Shown: positions 27,426 through 37,822, counted from the stretch's first letter. The stretch is 64,000 nucleotides of DNA from Psychrobacter sp. (GCF_030454045.1 NZ_JAKDJE010000001.1:1-64000), one strand, 5' to 3'. A program made the numbers and translations. The notes: a model not told the origin generated them from the sequence alone.

Positions 27426-28355
27426 ATGAATCCATTAACACCCTCAGCAAAAACCATTCAAATCTACCTGCCCACAGGTAACCCTCGTGGGCTGCGTGTC
27501 GCTGAAATGACCACACGCACCGTGCGTCTGATTGAAGTGCCGCGCATTCATATTGCAGATTTTTTAAGTATGCCCGACGCCAAGCAAGTAGGCCTATACT
27601 TTCTAATTGGTGATACCGATAGCACGGACAAACCTCTACTCTATATTGGGCAAACAGGCGATTTAACCCAGCGCCTGAAAAGTCATCATAATGGTAAAGA
27701 TTTTTGGACAAGGGTGTTTGTTATGCTCTCTACCAACAACACCATTACCCAGACGCATGCGCTGTATATGGAACATAAAGCCATTCAAATTGCCACAGAT
27801 GTCGGGCGTTACGATTTGCAAAACGGCAATAATGGCAGCAAGCCGCATACGCCAGCACCGCTGCAAGCAGACTGCGAAGAGCTGTTTCACACATTAGATA
27901 TTTTACTGTCTACCCTCGGGCAGCCAGTTTTTGAAGCAATCGGTATTGAGACTCCTAATACTAAAGCCTACCAGACACTGATACCAGATACCCGCCAGTC
28001 TCCCCAAGACACACCAGCAGTCGTACCTGACAAGCAACCAATGCTGTTTTATTGCAAAGCCAAAGACTGTGATGCTCAAGGCTACTACGATAATGACGGT
28101 TTTGTTTTGTTAAAAGGGTCGCTCATCCGTAAAATTCATACACCATCATTTAGTAAATGGGGCATCAATAAAAAACGTGAAATGTTAGCAAACAAAATAT
28201 TAATCGAGCACGATGACAACACTTACAAAGTGGTCAAAAACCACTTGCTGACAACACCTAGTGGTGCAGGACAAATTGCAACAGGACGTAATGCAAATGG
28301 GTGGCTAGTCTGGAAAAACAAAGCTGGCCAGACGCTTAGCGACATTTACCGCTAG
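27426..28355 (+). CDS. GIY-YIG nuclease family protein with DUF4357 C-terminus
   Basis: 309 residues. The GIY-YIG-like core is at about residues 55-130: VGLYFLIGDTD, LLYIGQTGDLTQRLKSHH (catalytic Arg), then EHKAIQIA with the metal-binding Glu, and the closing Asn in YDLQNGNNG. The C-terminal 90 residues are a DUF4357-like module (DGFVLLKGSLIRKI). Such proteins occur with restriction or repair genes, but here the neighbours are ylqF and mutY. Function unproven; nuclease activity is plausible because the key residues are present. Confidence 0.85.
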   Translation: MNPLTPSAKTIQIYLPTGNPRGLRVAEMTTRTVRLIEVPRIHIADFLSMPDAKQVGLYFLIGDTDSTDKPLLYIGQTGDLTQRLKSHHNGKDFWTRVFVMLSTNNTITQTHALYMEHKAIQIATDVGRYDLQNGNNGSKPHTPAPLQADCEELFHTLDILLSTLGQPVFEAIGIETPNTKAYQTLIPDTRQSPQDTPAVVPDKQPMLFYCKAKDCDAQGYYDNDGFVLLKGSLIRKIHTPSFSKWGINKKREMLANKILIEHDDNTYKVVKNHLLTTPSGAGQIATGRNANGWLVWKNKAGQTLSDIYR

Positions 28356-28446
28356 TAAATCAACCAGATAATCATCATATAGGATAAACGCTTTGCTTAA
28401 GTGTAATCAAAGCTCCCTTTACTTATTGCCAATTTTATAAGAGCCT

Positions 28447-29724
28447 ATGACCCAACCTACCGCCATACCCGATGCTCCCTTTTCTCAACCCACTGACGCA
28501 TTAAACTCTTTCTCGCCGCGCCTCCTCGATTGGTTTGCCGAAAATGGTCGTCATGATTTGCCGTGGCAACAGCACCAAACCGACACACCGAACCCTTATA
28601 TCGTTTGGTTATCCGAAGTCATGCTCCAGCAAACGCAAGTCACCACCGTGCTGCCCTACTTTGCGCGGTTTATGGATACCTTTCCAACCGTACAGGATTT
28701 GGCCGCAGCAGAATGGGATACCGTAGCAGAGCATTGGGCAGGACTTGGCTATTATGCACGCGCCCGTAATTTACATAAAGGCGCGAAGCAGCTGGTTGCA
28801 GTAATCGAGGAGACTGGCGAGTTCCCGCAGACGCTCGCAGGCTGGGAGGCGATTTCTGGCGTTGGGCCATCGACCGCAGGCGCAATTATGGCGATGGGAT
28901 TACACCGTTATGGCGTCATCTGTGATGGCAATGTCAAACGGGTATTGACGCGTTGGGCAGCCATCGACGGTGATATTACCAAATCTGCTACGACGAAAGA
29001 GTTATGGGCATTAGCGGAGCGCTTAACGCCCGCGGATCACTCAGGACTGTTCGCACAAGCCATGATGGATATGGGCGCAACGTTATGTACGCGTAGCAAA
29101 CCTGCTTGTCTACTCTGTCCAGTTAAAGAAGATTGCTTGGCACATGCTGAGGGGCGCGAGACTGATTATCCTGTCAAAGCGAAAAAACAGCCCAAACCGA
29201 GTAAGTTTAGCGATGCATTGCTGATAGAAAATGAAAACGGTGAAATATTGTGGCTACAACGCCCTGATAATGGCATTTGGGGTGGATTATGGAGCTTACC
29301 ATTACAGTTTGTGGAAAAGGTTGATGGTAAAGCAAATAGCAAGATAACTGGCAAAAATACTGCTAAAAAACCAGTCACGAGCGATGATAAGTCATTAAAT
29401 GTGGCAAACGATGTACGCAGTAATGAAAAAGTCTATGAGACAGAGTTCACCACGGCTGAGCAAATCATTAATGAATGGCTAATAAAGAATGAACTGGTAA
29501 CCGAATCAGTTAGCAATACCTTATTATATGACGCCCCTATCAAGCACTCATTGACGCATTTCCACTGGTATTTGACCCCGCGCAAACTCACTGTCGATAC
29601 TGCGAAAATGCTAGAACTCAACGAGAAACTAGCAGCAGCCGCGATTGATTTTAAATGGCTCACCGAACAAACAGCACAAGACAGTCTAGGATTGCCTCGT
29701 GCGATGATTAAAATCTTAGAATAA
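28447..29724 (+). CDS. mutY: A/G-specific adenine DNA glycosylase
   Basis: Removes adenine opposite 8-oxoguanine. 425 residues. The HhH-GPD part has SEVMLQQTQVTTVLPYF (with the catalytic Glu), ISGVGPSTAGAIMAM (helix-hairpin-helix) and an Asp in GVICDGNVKRVLTR. The four Cys of the 4Fe-4S cluster follow (CTRSKPACLLCPVKEDC). A Nudix-like C-terminal domain (LWLQRPDNGIWGGLWSLP) recognises 8-oxoG. A low-complexity insert of about 50 residues (KVDGKANSKITGKN...) interrupts that domain, making it longer than E. coli MutY (350). Confidence 0.95.
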   Translation: MTQPTAIPDAPFSQPTDALNSFSPRLLDWFAENGRHDLPWQQHQTDTPNPYIVWLSEVMLQQTQVTTVLPYFARFMDTFPTVQDLAAAEWDTVAEHWAGLGYYARARNLHKGAKQLVAVIEETGEFPQTLAGWEAISGVGPSTAGAIMAMGLHRYGVICDGNVKRVLTRWAAIDGDITKSATTKELWALAERLTPADHSGLFAQAMMDMGATLCTRSKPACLLCPVKEDCLAHAEGRETDYPVKAKKQPKPSKFSDALLIENENGEILWLQRPDNGIWGGLWSLPLQFVEKVDGKANSKITGKNTAKKPVTSDDKSLNVANDVRSNEKVYETEFTTAEQIINEWLIKNELVTESVSNTLLYDAPIKHSLTHFHWYLTPRKLTVDTAKMLELNEKLAAAAIDFKWLTEQTAQDSLGLPRAMIKILE

Positions 29725-29747
29725 AAATTAGTGTAAAAAACTGGCAT

Positions 29748-29786
29748 AAAAAAAGCGACTCATTATAAATAGTGAGTCGCTTTTTT
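29748..29786. terminator. Bidirectional terminator between mutY and tesB
   Basis: AAAAAAAGCGACTCA and TGAGTCGCTTTTTT around an AT-rich 10-base loop. Lies between two convergent genes. Confidence 0.85.
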
Positions 29787-29835
29787 ATAATGACAAGATG
29801 ACAGTAGCTAACAATAAATAGCGCTAAGGCTAGGG

Positions 29836-30738
29836 TTAGGACTTTGGCACACGCAAACGCATCAGGCCTTCTTGCTGCACGGTAGCGACCAGTTTGCCAT
29901 CTTGCCAAAACTGCCCATGGTTCAGCCCTTTTGCATTGGACGTGGTATCACTCCACATGTCATAGAGCAGCCAATTATTCAAATCAAATTCACGGTGAAA
30001 ATGCATAGAGTGGTCAATACTAGCAGCTTGCAACCCGCTGGTCATAAAGCTTACGCCATGTGACATGAGCCCCGTGCCAACCAAGTAAAAATCAGACGAA
30101 AATGCCAATAGCGCTTGCTGAATAGCAACGGGCTGATTGCCCAGCTCGCGAATACGCAGCCAGTTGGCTTGCTTAGGTTTCATTGGTTCTGGATTGATCG
30201 GATTGCGCGGTTTGACGGGCTTTATCTCGACATGACGGCGGCGCATAAACCGTGCTTTGAGCGCATCTGGTACTTTGCCCACGTACTCTTCTTTTAAATC
30301 TTGCTCTGTCAATAGATCTTCTGGCGGTGGATAAACAGGCATGTCTTCTTGATACGCAAGGCCATCCTCCATGGGAGAAAACGACGCAATCATCGAAAAT
30401 ATCACTTGCTCAATCGGTGGCTTACCACGCACTTCTTTGTACTGAATAGCCGTCACTTCACGCGCAGATAAACTGCGACCATCACGTAGACGGCGCACTT
30501 GATAGATCACTGGTTGATTGATATCACCGCCACGCAAAAAATACCCATGCAACGAGTGACAAGGCTTGTCTTGATCTAATGTATGCGCTGCTGCCATGAT
30601 CGCTTGGGCCAGTACTTGCCCGCCAAATATACGACTGCCCACATAATCATGGCTCTTACCCTCAAAGACATCGGGGGTAACCTCAATAAGCGCGATTGTA
30701 GCCAGCAGCTCATCAATCAGTTGTGAATTATCGGACAT
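29836..30738 (-). CDS. tesB: Acyl-CoA thioesterase II
   Basis: 300 residues from the ATG at 30738; a TTG nine codons upstream is less likely. Double hotdog enzyme that hydrolyses acyl-CoA of medium to long chain. VGSRIFGGQVLAQAIMAA, CHSLHGYFLRGGD and the second-hotdog segment ASIDHSMHFHREFDLNNWLLYDMWS (with the catalytic Asp) match TesB closely. Length is near E. coli TesB (286). Confidence 0.94.
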   Translation of the reverse strand: MSDNSQLIDELLATIALIEVTPDVFEGKSHDYVGSRIFGGQVLAQAIMAAAHTLDQDKPCHSLHGYFLRGGDINQPVIYQVRRLRDGRSLSAREVTAIQYKEVRGKPPIEQVIFSMIASFSPMEDGLAYQEDMPVYPPPEDLLTEQDLKEEYVGKVPDALKARFMRRRHVEIKPVKPRNPINPEPMKPKQANWLRIRELGNQPVAIQQALLAFSSDFYLVGTGLMSHGVSFMTSGLQAASIDHSMHFHREFDLNNWLLYDMWSDTTSNAKGLNHGQFWQDGKLVATVQQEGLMRLRVPKS

Positions 30739-31111
30739 GACGGTAGGTTTCCTTATTTTTATCAAACACGCTCAGCATCCAAAAGTAAGCATCTCACAAT
30801 ATAGATGCCATATAGCCGCTGCGCTTGAATTTAAAATAATATGAGATCGCTTGCTAATATATACAAGAGAGACTTTAGAATAAATATACAGCCGTAGCCA
30901 ATAGGACTACCGATGCATATTTATTTTAGGTAGAAAAGGTGAACATCTTAACCAATATTGTTGGCTTTGACTAGCTACTGTCAGCTTACTCGTAAGTATT
31001 GCTTAACGATTTGCGATAAAAAATCGCATCTACTTTACTCGTCCAAGCGATCTCATTCATAAAAAAACGAGATGCTTACTAACATCTCGTTTCTACCAAC
31101 TTTCTCAATGC
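30739..31111. other. Intergenic region between rapA and tesB
   Basis: About 370 bases, both neighbours on the minus strand. It holds the rapA terminator at its right edge and presumably the tesB promoter. Nothing else was recognised. Confidence 0.4.
31061..31092 (-). terminator. Intrinsic terminator after rapA
   Basis: On the minus strand: AAACGAGATG, an 8-base loop, CATCTCGTTTTTTT. Perfect 10-bp stem followed by a T-run. Confidence 0.85.
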
Positions 31112-34015
31112 TTACGGCTTCACCGCCACCAGTACGCGTATAGAGTCTGGCACTAGCGATAAGTTGCCAAGTGCTTGCTCACCTTGGGCTTTGAGCTGCT
31201 CTAAGCGTTCAACCTCTTCGGGGCGTACATTTGGATTGATGGTCTGCAAGTGCTTGAGACGTTTGATCTCACGTGACCACTGCTGACTAAAGCGTGCACT
31301 TGCTTGTTCACCAATCTCCGCGATTTGCTCACGTGCGATGTCTTCAGCCTCGTAATACCGCTGCTCTATCACATCACCGCGCACTTTAATCACTTGACGA
31401 GCACGGTTTTTATCCAAGCGTTCGACATGCGGCATGATCATGTCGGCACTGATTCGAGCGGACAAATCACTGCCCTGCTCACTGATGAATACACGGATAT
31501 TTTGCGTGGTCAAGGTCGCTGGCAGATTGAGCACTTTTGGCGCGATGGCTTCGACACGGAAGTTTACTTCTAGCAGTACCATCCCTTGCGGCACAGCGGC
31601 GCTTTTTAGCATAGCCACTGTCGTATTACCAAAAGTGCTGGTACTGGCAAGCTCATAAATAGCGCGCATCAATGGATGCTCATGCGTAATAAAGTCGATA
31701 TCTTCACGCTGAAGCGCTTGCTCACGCTCAAAAGTCAACGTCATACCGTCTTCATCACCAAGCGGCAAGCCATCGATATAGTCGCTGATCTCAGTACTAT
31801 CGATCGGTGCAATGACCCACGAGCCATCACGCTGGATATTATGATCGATATTGGCAGAGGCAAAGAAGCGCTCAATGAAGTGCGGCAATAAATTATTGCC
31901 ATCAAAGTCACGCATGGCATCCGCAATACGTCCAGCGACACGCGGACGACACGAGTTGTACTCTAGCAGACGATCACGGCCCGCTTGTAGCTGCGCCTCT
32001 AGGCCCAAACGCGTCTGTAGCGCCTCATCAATGATGTCTTGTAAGATGGCATTGTTATCCGCAGTATTCGCGCCTTCAAGTACAGGCTTGAGCTCTTGGA
32101 TATACTGCTCTTGAACGCTTTGTGCCGTTGGTGATATTTGGTTAAACATATTCAGCGCATCGTTATACCAATGGTACAGACGCTCTTGCGCCGTGCCCTG
32201 TACGTAAGGCACATGCAGCATGATCTGCTGTGTCTGACCGATACGATCTAGACGTCCAATACGCTGCTCCAAAGTATCTGGATTGGCCGGTAAATCCCAG
32301 AGTATCAGCTGGCTTGCAAACTGGAAGTTACGACCTTCAGAGCCAATCTCTGAGCACAATAATATTTGTGCGCCTTCACTATCTGCGAAAAATGCTGCCG
32401 CTTGGTCACGCTCAAGCAGGGTCATCTGCTCAGTAAATATAGCGGTTTTGATGCCGGCATGCAGACGCAATACAGCCTCTAAGCTCTCTACCGTCGCGCC
32501 ACTGCGAGCGATTAGTAGTACTTTTTGTTGCTTAAGCTCACCGCGTAAGATATCAACCAACCAAGAGACGCGTGGATCATCTTCTAGCCAACCACCATCA
32601 GGTTGGTTTTCTTCACCCCATAGCTGCTCACGCAATTTGCCATTGGTTTGATAACTGTCTTTCCACGCGTCAGGGAGTGGCAGTGGATGCGGCTGACTGC
32701 TACGACCATAGAACCCTTTGACACTCTCGCGCGTGTTGCGGAACAAAATACGACCAGTGCCGTGACGATCTAATAGCTCGTTGAGCGCATAGGTACGCAG
32801 TTTGTCGTCTTCATTGATCGTGGACAGCTCATCCATACTGATGTCTAATAAATTGCTCAGAGCAGCGATTTGACCGTTATTGAGCGGTTTGTCTTCTATT
32901 AATACGCCAGCGACTGCTGCCGTCTCCGCAAACGCTTCTTGACCATCGATGAACTCATCTAGATCATCGAAGCGATCTGGATCAAGCAGACGCAAACGGG
33001 CAAAGTGACTTTGCGCGCCAAGCTGCTCTGGCGTTGCTGTCAGTAGCATCACGCCTGGCGTCTCTTCTGCAAAGTCTGCCACCAGATCATATTTATCATT
33101 GCCGCCTTGCGCTTCATCCCAATGCAGATGATGCGCCTCGTCCACAACCAATAGATCAAATCCTGCATCCATCGCTTGATCATACAAGTCTGGATGGTCA
33201 ATCAATAAATCCATACCGGCGATGATACATTGCTCAGTGGTAAAGACGTTTTGCTCAGGATCATGTTCTTTAATCGCAGCCGTACGTACCAAGTCAAATA
33301 GCGCAAAGTTTAGATTAAAGCGACGACGTAGCTCAATCATCCATTGATACTGCAAGCTATCTGGCACCAAAATCAAAACGCGCTCAGCTTTACCCGTTAG
33401 CAGCTGCTGATGGATAATCATGCCCGCTTCGATGGTTTTACCAAGGCCCACTTCATCAGCCAATAGTACACGCGGCGCGATACGCTTACCGACTTCGTGT
33501 GCGATGTACAACTGATGCTCGATGATATCAACACGTGCGCCCATCAACCCTTTGAGTGGATGACCTGCTAGCGCTGATTGCATACGCAAGATATCTTGGC
33601 GCAGCTCATACCAATCGCCGCGCTCGATACGGCCAGCGAGCAGACGCTCAAGCGGCTTGGCTAGCGTGATATTGGCAGCAAGGCGGGTTTCCATTATTCC
33701 TTTAGAAGCAGTGCCGCCCTCGTGCTCATCGACGCCATATTTGAGCACACCCATGACTTCATCGACAGCATTGACCGTATAGCTTTTGCCATCTTGGTCA
33801 TAGATAGTATCGCCGACCTTAAACACCACGCGCGATAGTGGCGCAGAGTTTTTTGCGTAGACGCGTGTCTCTTCACTTTGTGGAAATAAAATATGCACAC
33901 ATCGATCATCGACGTCGATCACCACACCTAAGCCAAGCTCAGACTCCGTATCAGATAAATAACGTTGGCCAACGGCGAATTCAGTACTGTGCAATGAAGC
34001 AATAGAGATAGTCAT
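31112..34015 (-). CDS. rapA: RNA polymerase-associated ATPase RapA
   Basis: 967 residues, the same size as E. coli RapA (968). SWI/SNF-type ATPase that recycles RNA polymerase. N-terminal Tudor-like SH3 domains are followed by the helicase core: Walker A LLADEVGLGKTIEAGMI, DEAH in VVDEAHHLHW, TATPEQLG, then GSEGRNFQF and QRIGRLDRIGQ (motif VI). The C-terminal third is the RapA-specific region. Divergent from the dehydrogenase gene at 34434. Confidence 0.96.
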   Translation of the reverse strand: MTISIASLHSTEFAVGQRYLSDTESELGLGVVIDVDDRCVHILFPQSEETRVYAKNSAPLSRVVFKVGDTIYDQDGKSYTVNAVDEVMGVLKYGVDEHEGGTASKGIMETRLAANITLAKPLERLLAGRIERGDWYELRQDILRMQSALAGHPLKGLMGARVDIIEHQLYIAHEVGKRIAPRVLLADEVGLGKTIEAGMIIHQQLLTGKAERVLILVPDSLQYQWMIELRRRFNLNFALFDLVRTAAIKEHDPEQNVFTTEQCIIAGMDLLIDHPDLYDQAMDAGFDLLVVDEAHHLHWDEAQGGNDKYDLVADFAEETPGVMLLTATPEQLGAQSHFARLRLLDPDRFDDLDEFIDGQEAFAETAAVAGVLIEDKPLNNGQIAALSNLLDISMDELSTINEDDKLRTYALNELLDRHGTGRILFRNTRESVKGFYGRSSQPHPLPLPDAWKDSYQTNGKLREQLWGEENQPDGGWLEDDPRVSWLVDILRGELKQQKVLLIARSGATVESLEAVLRLHAGIKTAIFTEQMTLLERDQAAAFFADSEGAQILLCSEIGSEGRNFQFASQLILWDLPANPDTLEQRIGRLDRIGQTQQIMLHVPYVQGTAQERLYHWYNDALNMFNQISPTAQSVQEQYIQELKPVLEGANTADNNAILQDIIDEALQTRLGLEAQLQAGRDRLLEYNSCRPRVAGRIADAMRDFDGNNLLPHFIERFFASANIDHNIQRDGSWVIAPIDSTEISDYIDGLPLGDEDGMTLTFEREQALQREDIDFITHEHPLMRAIYELASTSTFGNTTVAMLKSAAVPQGMVLLEVNFRVEAIAPKVLNLPATLTTQNIRVFISEQGSDLSARISADMIMPHVERLDKNRARQVIKVRGDVIEQRYYEAEDIAREQIAEIGEQASARFSQQWSREIKRLKHLQTINPNVRPEEVERLEQLKAQGEQALGNLSLVPDSIRVLVAVKP

Positions 34016-34433
34016 AAGGCGATGTCTTTTGTACTCAGATAATTAAAAATTAGATAGCAATGGTGGCTTGTGATAGTAACCAAATTAACAATGATGCAAA
34101 TCATCAATAGATGCAAACGCGATGCCATAATGTTAGTGAAACCAATAGCCAAGCCTTACCATTATATAACGTTAGCGGCTAGATGAGTGCGTTAAGTTCA
34201 ATTTTCAAGAGGCGGTTTTTGTTACCCATGACCTTATAAGGTCTTTGGGCCCAATCATGCTCAGTAAATCCGCTCATGATATAAATCGCTTTGTTTTTAA
34301 ACGCTTATCACTACTTAGCCAATATTTAATGGATTCGTTTTTGACTAAAAACCCCAACGTGCTACATTAAGCCGATAACGATTCATTTGACAACTATTTC
34401 TATCTATAGGACAACCATAAACAAGGAATAACG
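34016..34433. other. Divergent intergenic region (rapA / dehydrogenase)
   Basis: About 420 bases with promoters for two divergent genes; a good plus-strand candidate is at 34341-34368. No coding frame or conserved RNA was recognised. Confidence 0.4.
34341..34368 (+). promoter_or_regulatory. Candidate sigma-70 promoter for the 2-hydroxyacid dehydrogenase
   Basis: TTGACT (34341-34346), 16 bases, TACATT (34363-34368), about 65 bases before the ATG at 34434. Confidence 0.5.
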
Positions 34434-35399
34434 ATGCAAGCCGTTTTTTTAGATAAAGGCACTTTTTCTGATGGCATTGACTTGCCCGCACCAGCAGGCG
34501 TGAGCGATTACATCACTTATAACGACACGCCAAAAGACACCGACGTCATCCTTGAGCGCTGTAAAGATGCCGATATCATCATCACCAATAAGGTCCAAAT
34601 TAGCGCGGAAGTAATCGCAGGTCTACCCAAGCTAAAATTGATTCAACTGACTGCCACTGGCATGAACAATGTCGATCATGAGGCTTGCGATAAGCATGAC
34701 GTAGCACTTTATAATGTGGCAGGTTATGCGGTCAAAAGTGTGCCTGAGCATACCTTTATGCTCATGCTGACTGCGATGCGTGCGGGTATTCATTACCATC
34801 AAAAAGTCGCTGATGACACCTGGCTAGCAAACGGGAATTTTTGCCTGCTAGATATTCCTCTGATAGATTTGGAAGACAAGACGCTAGGCATCATTGGTAT
34901 TGGCACCATTGGCAAGCGCGTGACCGAAATCGCGCGTGCATTTGGTATGACAGTTCTATGGGCTGAGCATCAAGGACGCACGCCTCGCAGCGATGAGTAC
35001 ACGGCATTTGATGAGGTATTAGCTCGTGCAGATGTCCTCAGTTTGCATTGCCCATTAAATGAGCAAACCGAGTATCTTATTAATAAAGATACCTTGGCAA
35101 AGATGAGCAAGCAGCCGCTCATCGTCAATGTCGCTCGTGGCGGTGTCGTTGATAGCCAAGCATTGACCGATGCGATTAACAACGAGCAAATCATCGGTTA
35201 TGCCAGTGACGTGTTCGAACAAGAACCCATCGCTGACAATGACCCACTGCTCAGTCTCAGCGACCATCCGCGCGTCATTTTTAGTCCGCACAACGCCTGG
35301 GGCAGCAAAAGTGCCCAAGAGACCTTGTGGCAGATATTAAGCAAACAAGTTGCTGACTTTATCGATAATCAGCATCAAGAGCAGTCATCGGTCAATTAA
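34434..35399 (+). CDS. D-2-hydroxyacid dehydrogenase (glycerate dehydrogenase-like)
   Basis: 321 residues. NAD-binding Rossmann motif GIIGIGTIGKRV, then the substrate and catalytic regions HCPLNEQTEYLIN, NVARGGVVDSQAL (Arg), DVFEQEP (Glu) and SPHNAW (His). This matches the family of HprA, which interconverts hydroxypyruvate and glycerate. Substrate is inferred. It is convergent with the monooxygenase gene, 3 bases from stop to stop, with no terminator hairpin obvious between them. Confidence 0.9.
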   Translation: MQAVFLDKGTFSDGIDLPAPAGVSDYITYNDTPKDTDVILERCKDADIIITNKVQISAEVIAGLPKLKLIQLTATGMNNVDHEACDKHDVALYNVAGYAVKSVPEHTFMLMLTAMRAGIHYHQKVADDTWLANGNFCLLDIPLIDLEDKTLGIIGIGTIGKRVTEIARAFGMTVLWAEHQGRTPRSDEYTAFDEVLARADVLSLHCPLNEQTEYLINKDTLAKMSKQPLIVNVARGGVVDSQALTDAINNEQIIGYASDVFEQEPIADNDPLLSLSDHPRVIFSPHNAWGSKSAQETLWQILSKQVADFIDNQHQEQSSVN

Positions 35400-35402
35400 A
35401 AC

Positions 35403-37028
35403 CTAACGACTGAACCGCAACCAGTCGTCTTTTATTTTGCGGTATTTGAGCATCACACGGTCGCTAAGATAGTTGTTGGTCACGTACCACGGGTAGCGAT
35501 CGCCTTGCTTCGGCAGTCTGTCTTGGGCACGTCTGACATATCCAGACGATAGCGAGCCCATCACCGTATCTGCTTGGGTGTAGGCGGTGGCATTTGCCGT
35601 CTGTGCCTGTGGCAGCGCGACTTGGTAGCGGTTTTTGTGCATATAACTCAACAGCCGCACCACATATTGACAAGCCAGATCAATCTTTAGCGTCCATGAG
35701 GCATTGGTATAGCCAAATAAGGCCGCCATGTTAGGCACGCCTTCGATCATGACTGCCTTATACGTCATGCGCGTGCCGATATCAATAGCCTGCCCGTCGA
35801 TATATACCGCTGCTCCGCCTAGCATTTGCAGCTTCAATCCGGTTGCTGTGACGATGATATTAGCCTCAAGATGCTCGCCTGATTGCAGCATAATACCGGT
35901 TTCGGTGAAGTGGTCGATCTGATCGGTGACCACTGCTGCACGCTCACCGTGCAAAGACTTAAATAAGTCACTGTCTGGCACAGCGCATACGCGTTGATCC
36001 CACGGATTGTAGTCGGGCATAAAGTGCTCGACATCAACGCCGCTACCTTTTAACTCTTTTGTCACGCCGCCTTTTAGCACAGCTTTCATCAGCTTGGGCG
36101 CGTGAGTGGCTAATTTATACAGCCCCTGCTGCCGCAGCACGTTGCGCGCTCGCAGTACCGTATAGGCCTGCTCTTTTGATAAAGGTGAAAACTTGCCTGA
36201 TAGCCAGCCGATAGCATGATCATCGCCCGGTACGCTTGCCACATAAGTGGGTGTCCGCTGTAGCATCGTGACATGACGCGCACACTGCTCGCTGTCTTCA
36301 TCTACCAATGCCGGCAATAGCGTCATTGCAGTGGCACCGCTGCCAATAATGACCACTTTTTTGTCGTTATAGTCTAAATCATCCCAATGCTGCGGATGGA
36401 CAATACGACCGCGGAAATCTTCTTCTCCCTCAAAATGAGGTCGATAGCCTTGCTCATAGTCGTAGTAGCCCGTAGCACCGACCACGAACTTTGCCGTCTT
36501 AACGAACACTTCTCCGCTGGTATGGTTTTTTATGGTTGCTGTCCATAACTGATCCATACTCGACCATGATATTTGCTGAACTTCATGCTCATAGCGAATA
36601 TGCTCAGTAATACCAAACTCGCGCGCCGTATCAGCGATATAACGCTTGATATCGCCACCTGCTGCCAGCATTCTATAATCTAGCCACGGTCTAAAATTAT
36701 AGCCAAAGGTTAAGGCATCAGAGTCCGAGCGGATACCAGGATAGGTAAATAAATCCCAAGTACCGCCCAAATCAGCACGCTTTTCTAATATGGCAAAGCG
36801 CTGCGAGCCTCTTTTGTTGTTAACTGATTTGTTCTGCCTTTGTTTTTTTGCACCTTTATGACCAAATAGATTTTTGTGCGCTACTTGCTGTAAACGGCAC
36901 GCCATACCGATACCCGCAATGCCCGCACCAATAATCAGCACTTCATAATCGGCCAGCTTATCCCTTTGCGACTGTCTACGTGTGAGGCGACTTTTAATCG
37001 CCTGTTTGGTAGTAGTGATATCAAGCAT
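35403..37028 (-). CDS. Flavin-containing monooxygenase (Baeyer-Villiger-like)
   Basis: 541 residues. FAD-binding GAGIAGIGMACRL at about residue 33, GGTWDLFTYPGIRSDSD, the BVMO-like fingerprint FRGRIVHPQHWDD, then NADPH-binding IGSGATAMTLLPAL. It oxidises a ketone or heteroatom with NADPH and O2; substrate unknown. Odd: about 27 basic residues (NLFGHKGAKKQRQNKSVNNK) are inserted between the first Rossmann helix and the next strand (RFAILEKR), where most relatives have a short loop. Confidence 0.88.
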   Translation of the reverse strand: MLDITTTKQAIKSRLTRRQSQRDKLADYEVLIIGAGIAGIGMACRLQQVAHKNLFGHKGAKKQRQNKSVNNKRGSQRFAILEKRADLGGTWDLFTYPGIRSDSDALTFGYNFRPWLDYRMLAAGGDIKRYIADTAREFGITEHIRYEHEVQQISWSSMDQLWTATIKNHTSGEVFVKTAKFVVGATGYYDYEQGYRPHFEGEEDFRGRIVHPQHWDDLDYNDKKVVIIGSGATAMTLLPALVDEDSEQCARHVTMLQRTPTYVASVPGDDHAIGWLSGKFSPLSKEQAYTVLRARNVLRQQGLYKLATHAPKLMKAVLKGGVTKELKGSGVDVEHFMPDYNPWDQRVCAVPDSDLFKSLHGERAAVVTDQIDHFTETGIMLQSGEHLEANIIVTATGLKLQMLGGAAVYIDGQAIDIGTRMTYKAVMIEGVPNMAALFGYTNASWTLKIDLACQYVVRLLSYMHKNRYQVALPQAQTANATAYTQADTVMGSLSSGYVRRAQDRLPKQGDRYPWYVTNNYLSDRVMLKYRKIKDDWLRFSR

Positions 37029-37108
37029 ATTCTCATCCTTGTATTTGCATGACTGGCGTAGCGACTCTATTGAAAACGCATTGGTCTCACATATAGGCAG
37101 CTAATGCA

Positions 37109-37822
37109 TCAAAACGGACAAGGACTTTCCCAGTCTATCCAAGCACCCAATACCGGATGCTTTAAACGCAATTGCTGCGCATGTAGATTTAGCCTTGGCG
37201 CAATGTTGAGTGCCGCGCCTTCAGCATAGATCGGATCACCAATCATCACATGACCTGCATGCACCATATGCACGCGTAGCTGATGGCTGCGACCCGTAAC
37301 GGGTTTAAGCATCACTCGAGTGACGGTCTGACCGTTGCATTCTTCATGCGCTATGACCTCATACAGTGTTAGTGCATGCTTTGACCAGTCGTGATCGACG
37401 ATATGACGCGGTTTGGTCGTCGGCTCATAGCGTACTGGCACGGATATTTTACCCGTTGCGCCGACCTGCTCCCACGCGCCAAAAACTCGTGCTTGGTATT
37501 TTTTCTGCGGTAAGCGTTCAATAAACTGTTTACTGATATTGGTTTGGGCGGCGGCATTTTTTGCAAAAATAATTAGCCCTGACGTGTCCATGTCCAGTCG
37601 ATGAATCAGTTTTACCGCTGGATTGGCACGCTCAAGCCGAGCAAGCAGGCTTACCTTGAGAGTCTTGCCATCGACGCTTAACAGCCCTGCCGGTTTATCT
37701 ACTACCCAAATATCATCATCTTCGTACACCGTAATCTTTTGCGCAAAATCCTTGAAAAACTCAAGTGGATAGGCATTTTCTTGCGCGTTGAGAGCGTCGA
37801 CTTCTTCATCAGTAAATGGCAT
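37109..37822 (-). CDS. rluA: RluA-family pseudouridine synthase
   Basis: 237 residues, no S4 domain, so the RluA type that modifies 23S U746 and tRNA U32 in E. coli. The catalytic Asp is in LIHRLDMDTSGLIIFAKN. WVVDKPAGLLSVDG at the start of the catalytic domain and GRSHQLRVHM near the C-terminus are typical. Exact target is inferred from size and sequence type. Confidence 0.88.
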   Translation of the reverse strand: MPFTDEEVDALNAQENAYPLEFFKDFAQKITVYEDDDIWVVDKPAGLLSVDGKTLKVSLLARLERANPAVKLIHRLDMDTSGLIIFAKNAAAQTNISKQFIERLPQKKYQARVFGAWEQVGATGKISVPVRYEPTTKPRHIVDHDWSKHALTLYEVIAHEECNGQTVTRVMLKPVTGRSHQLRVHMVHAGHVMIGDPIYAEGAALNIAPRLNLHAQQLRLKHPVLGAWIDWESPCPF

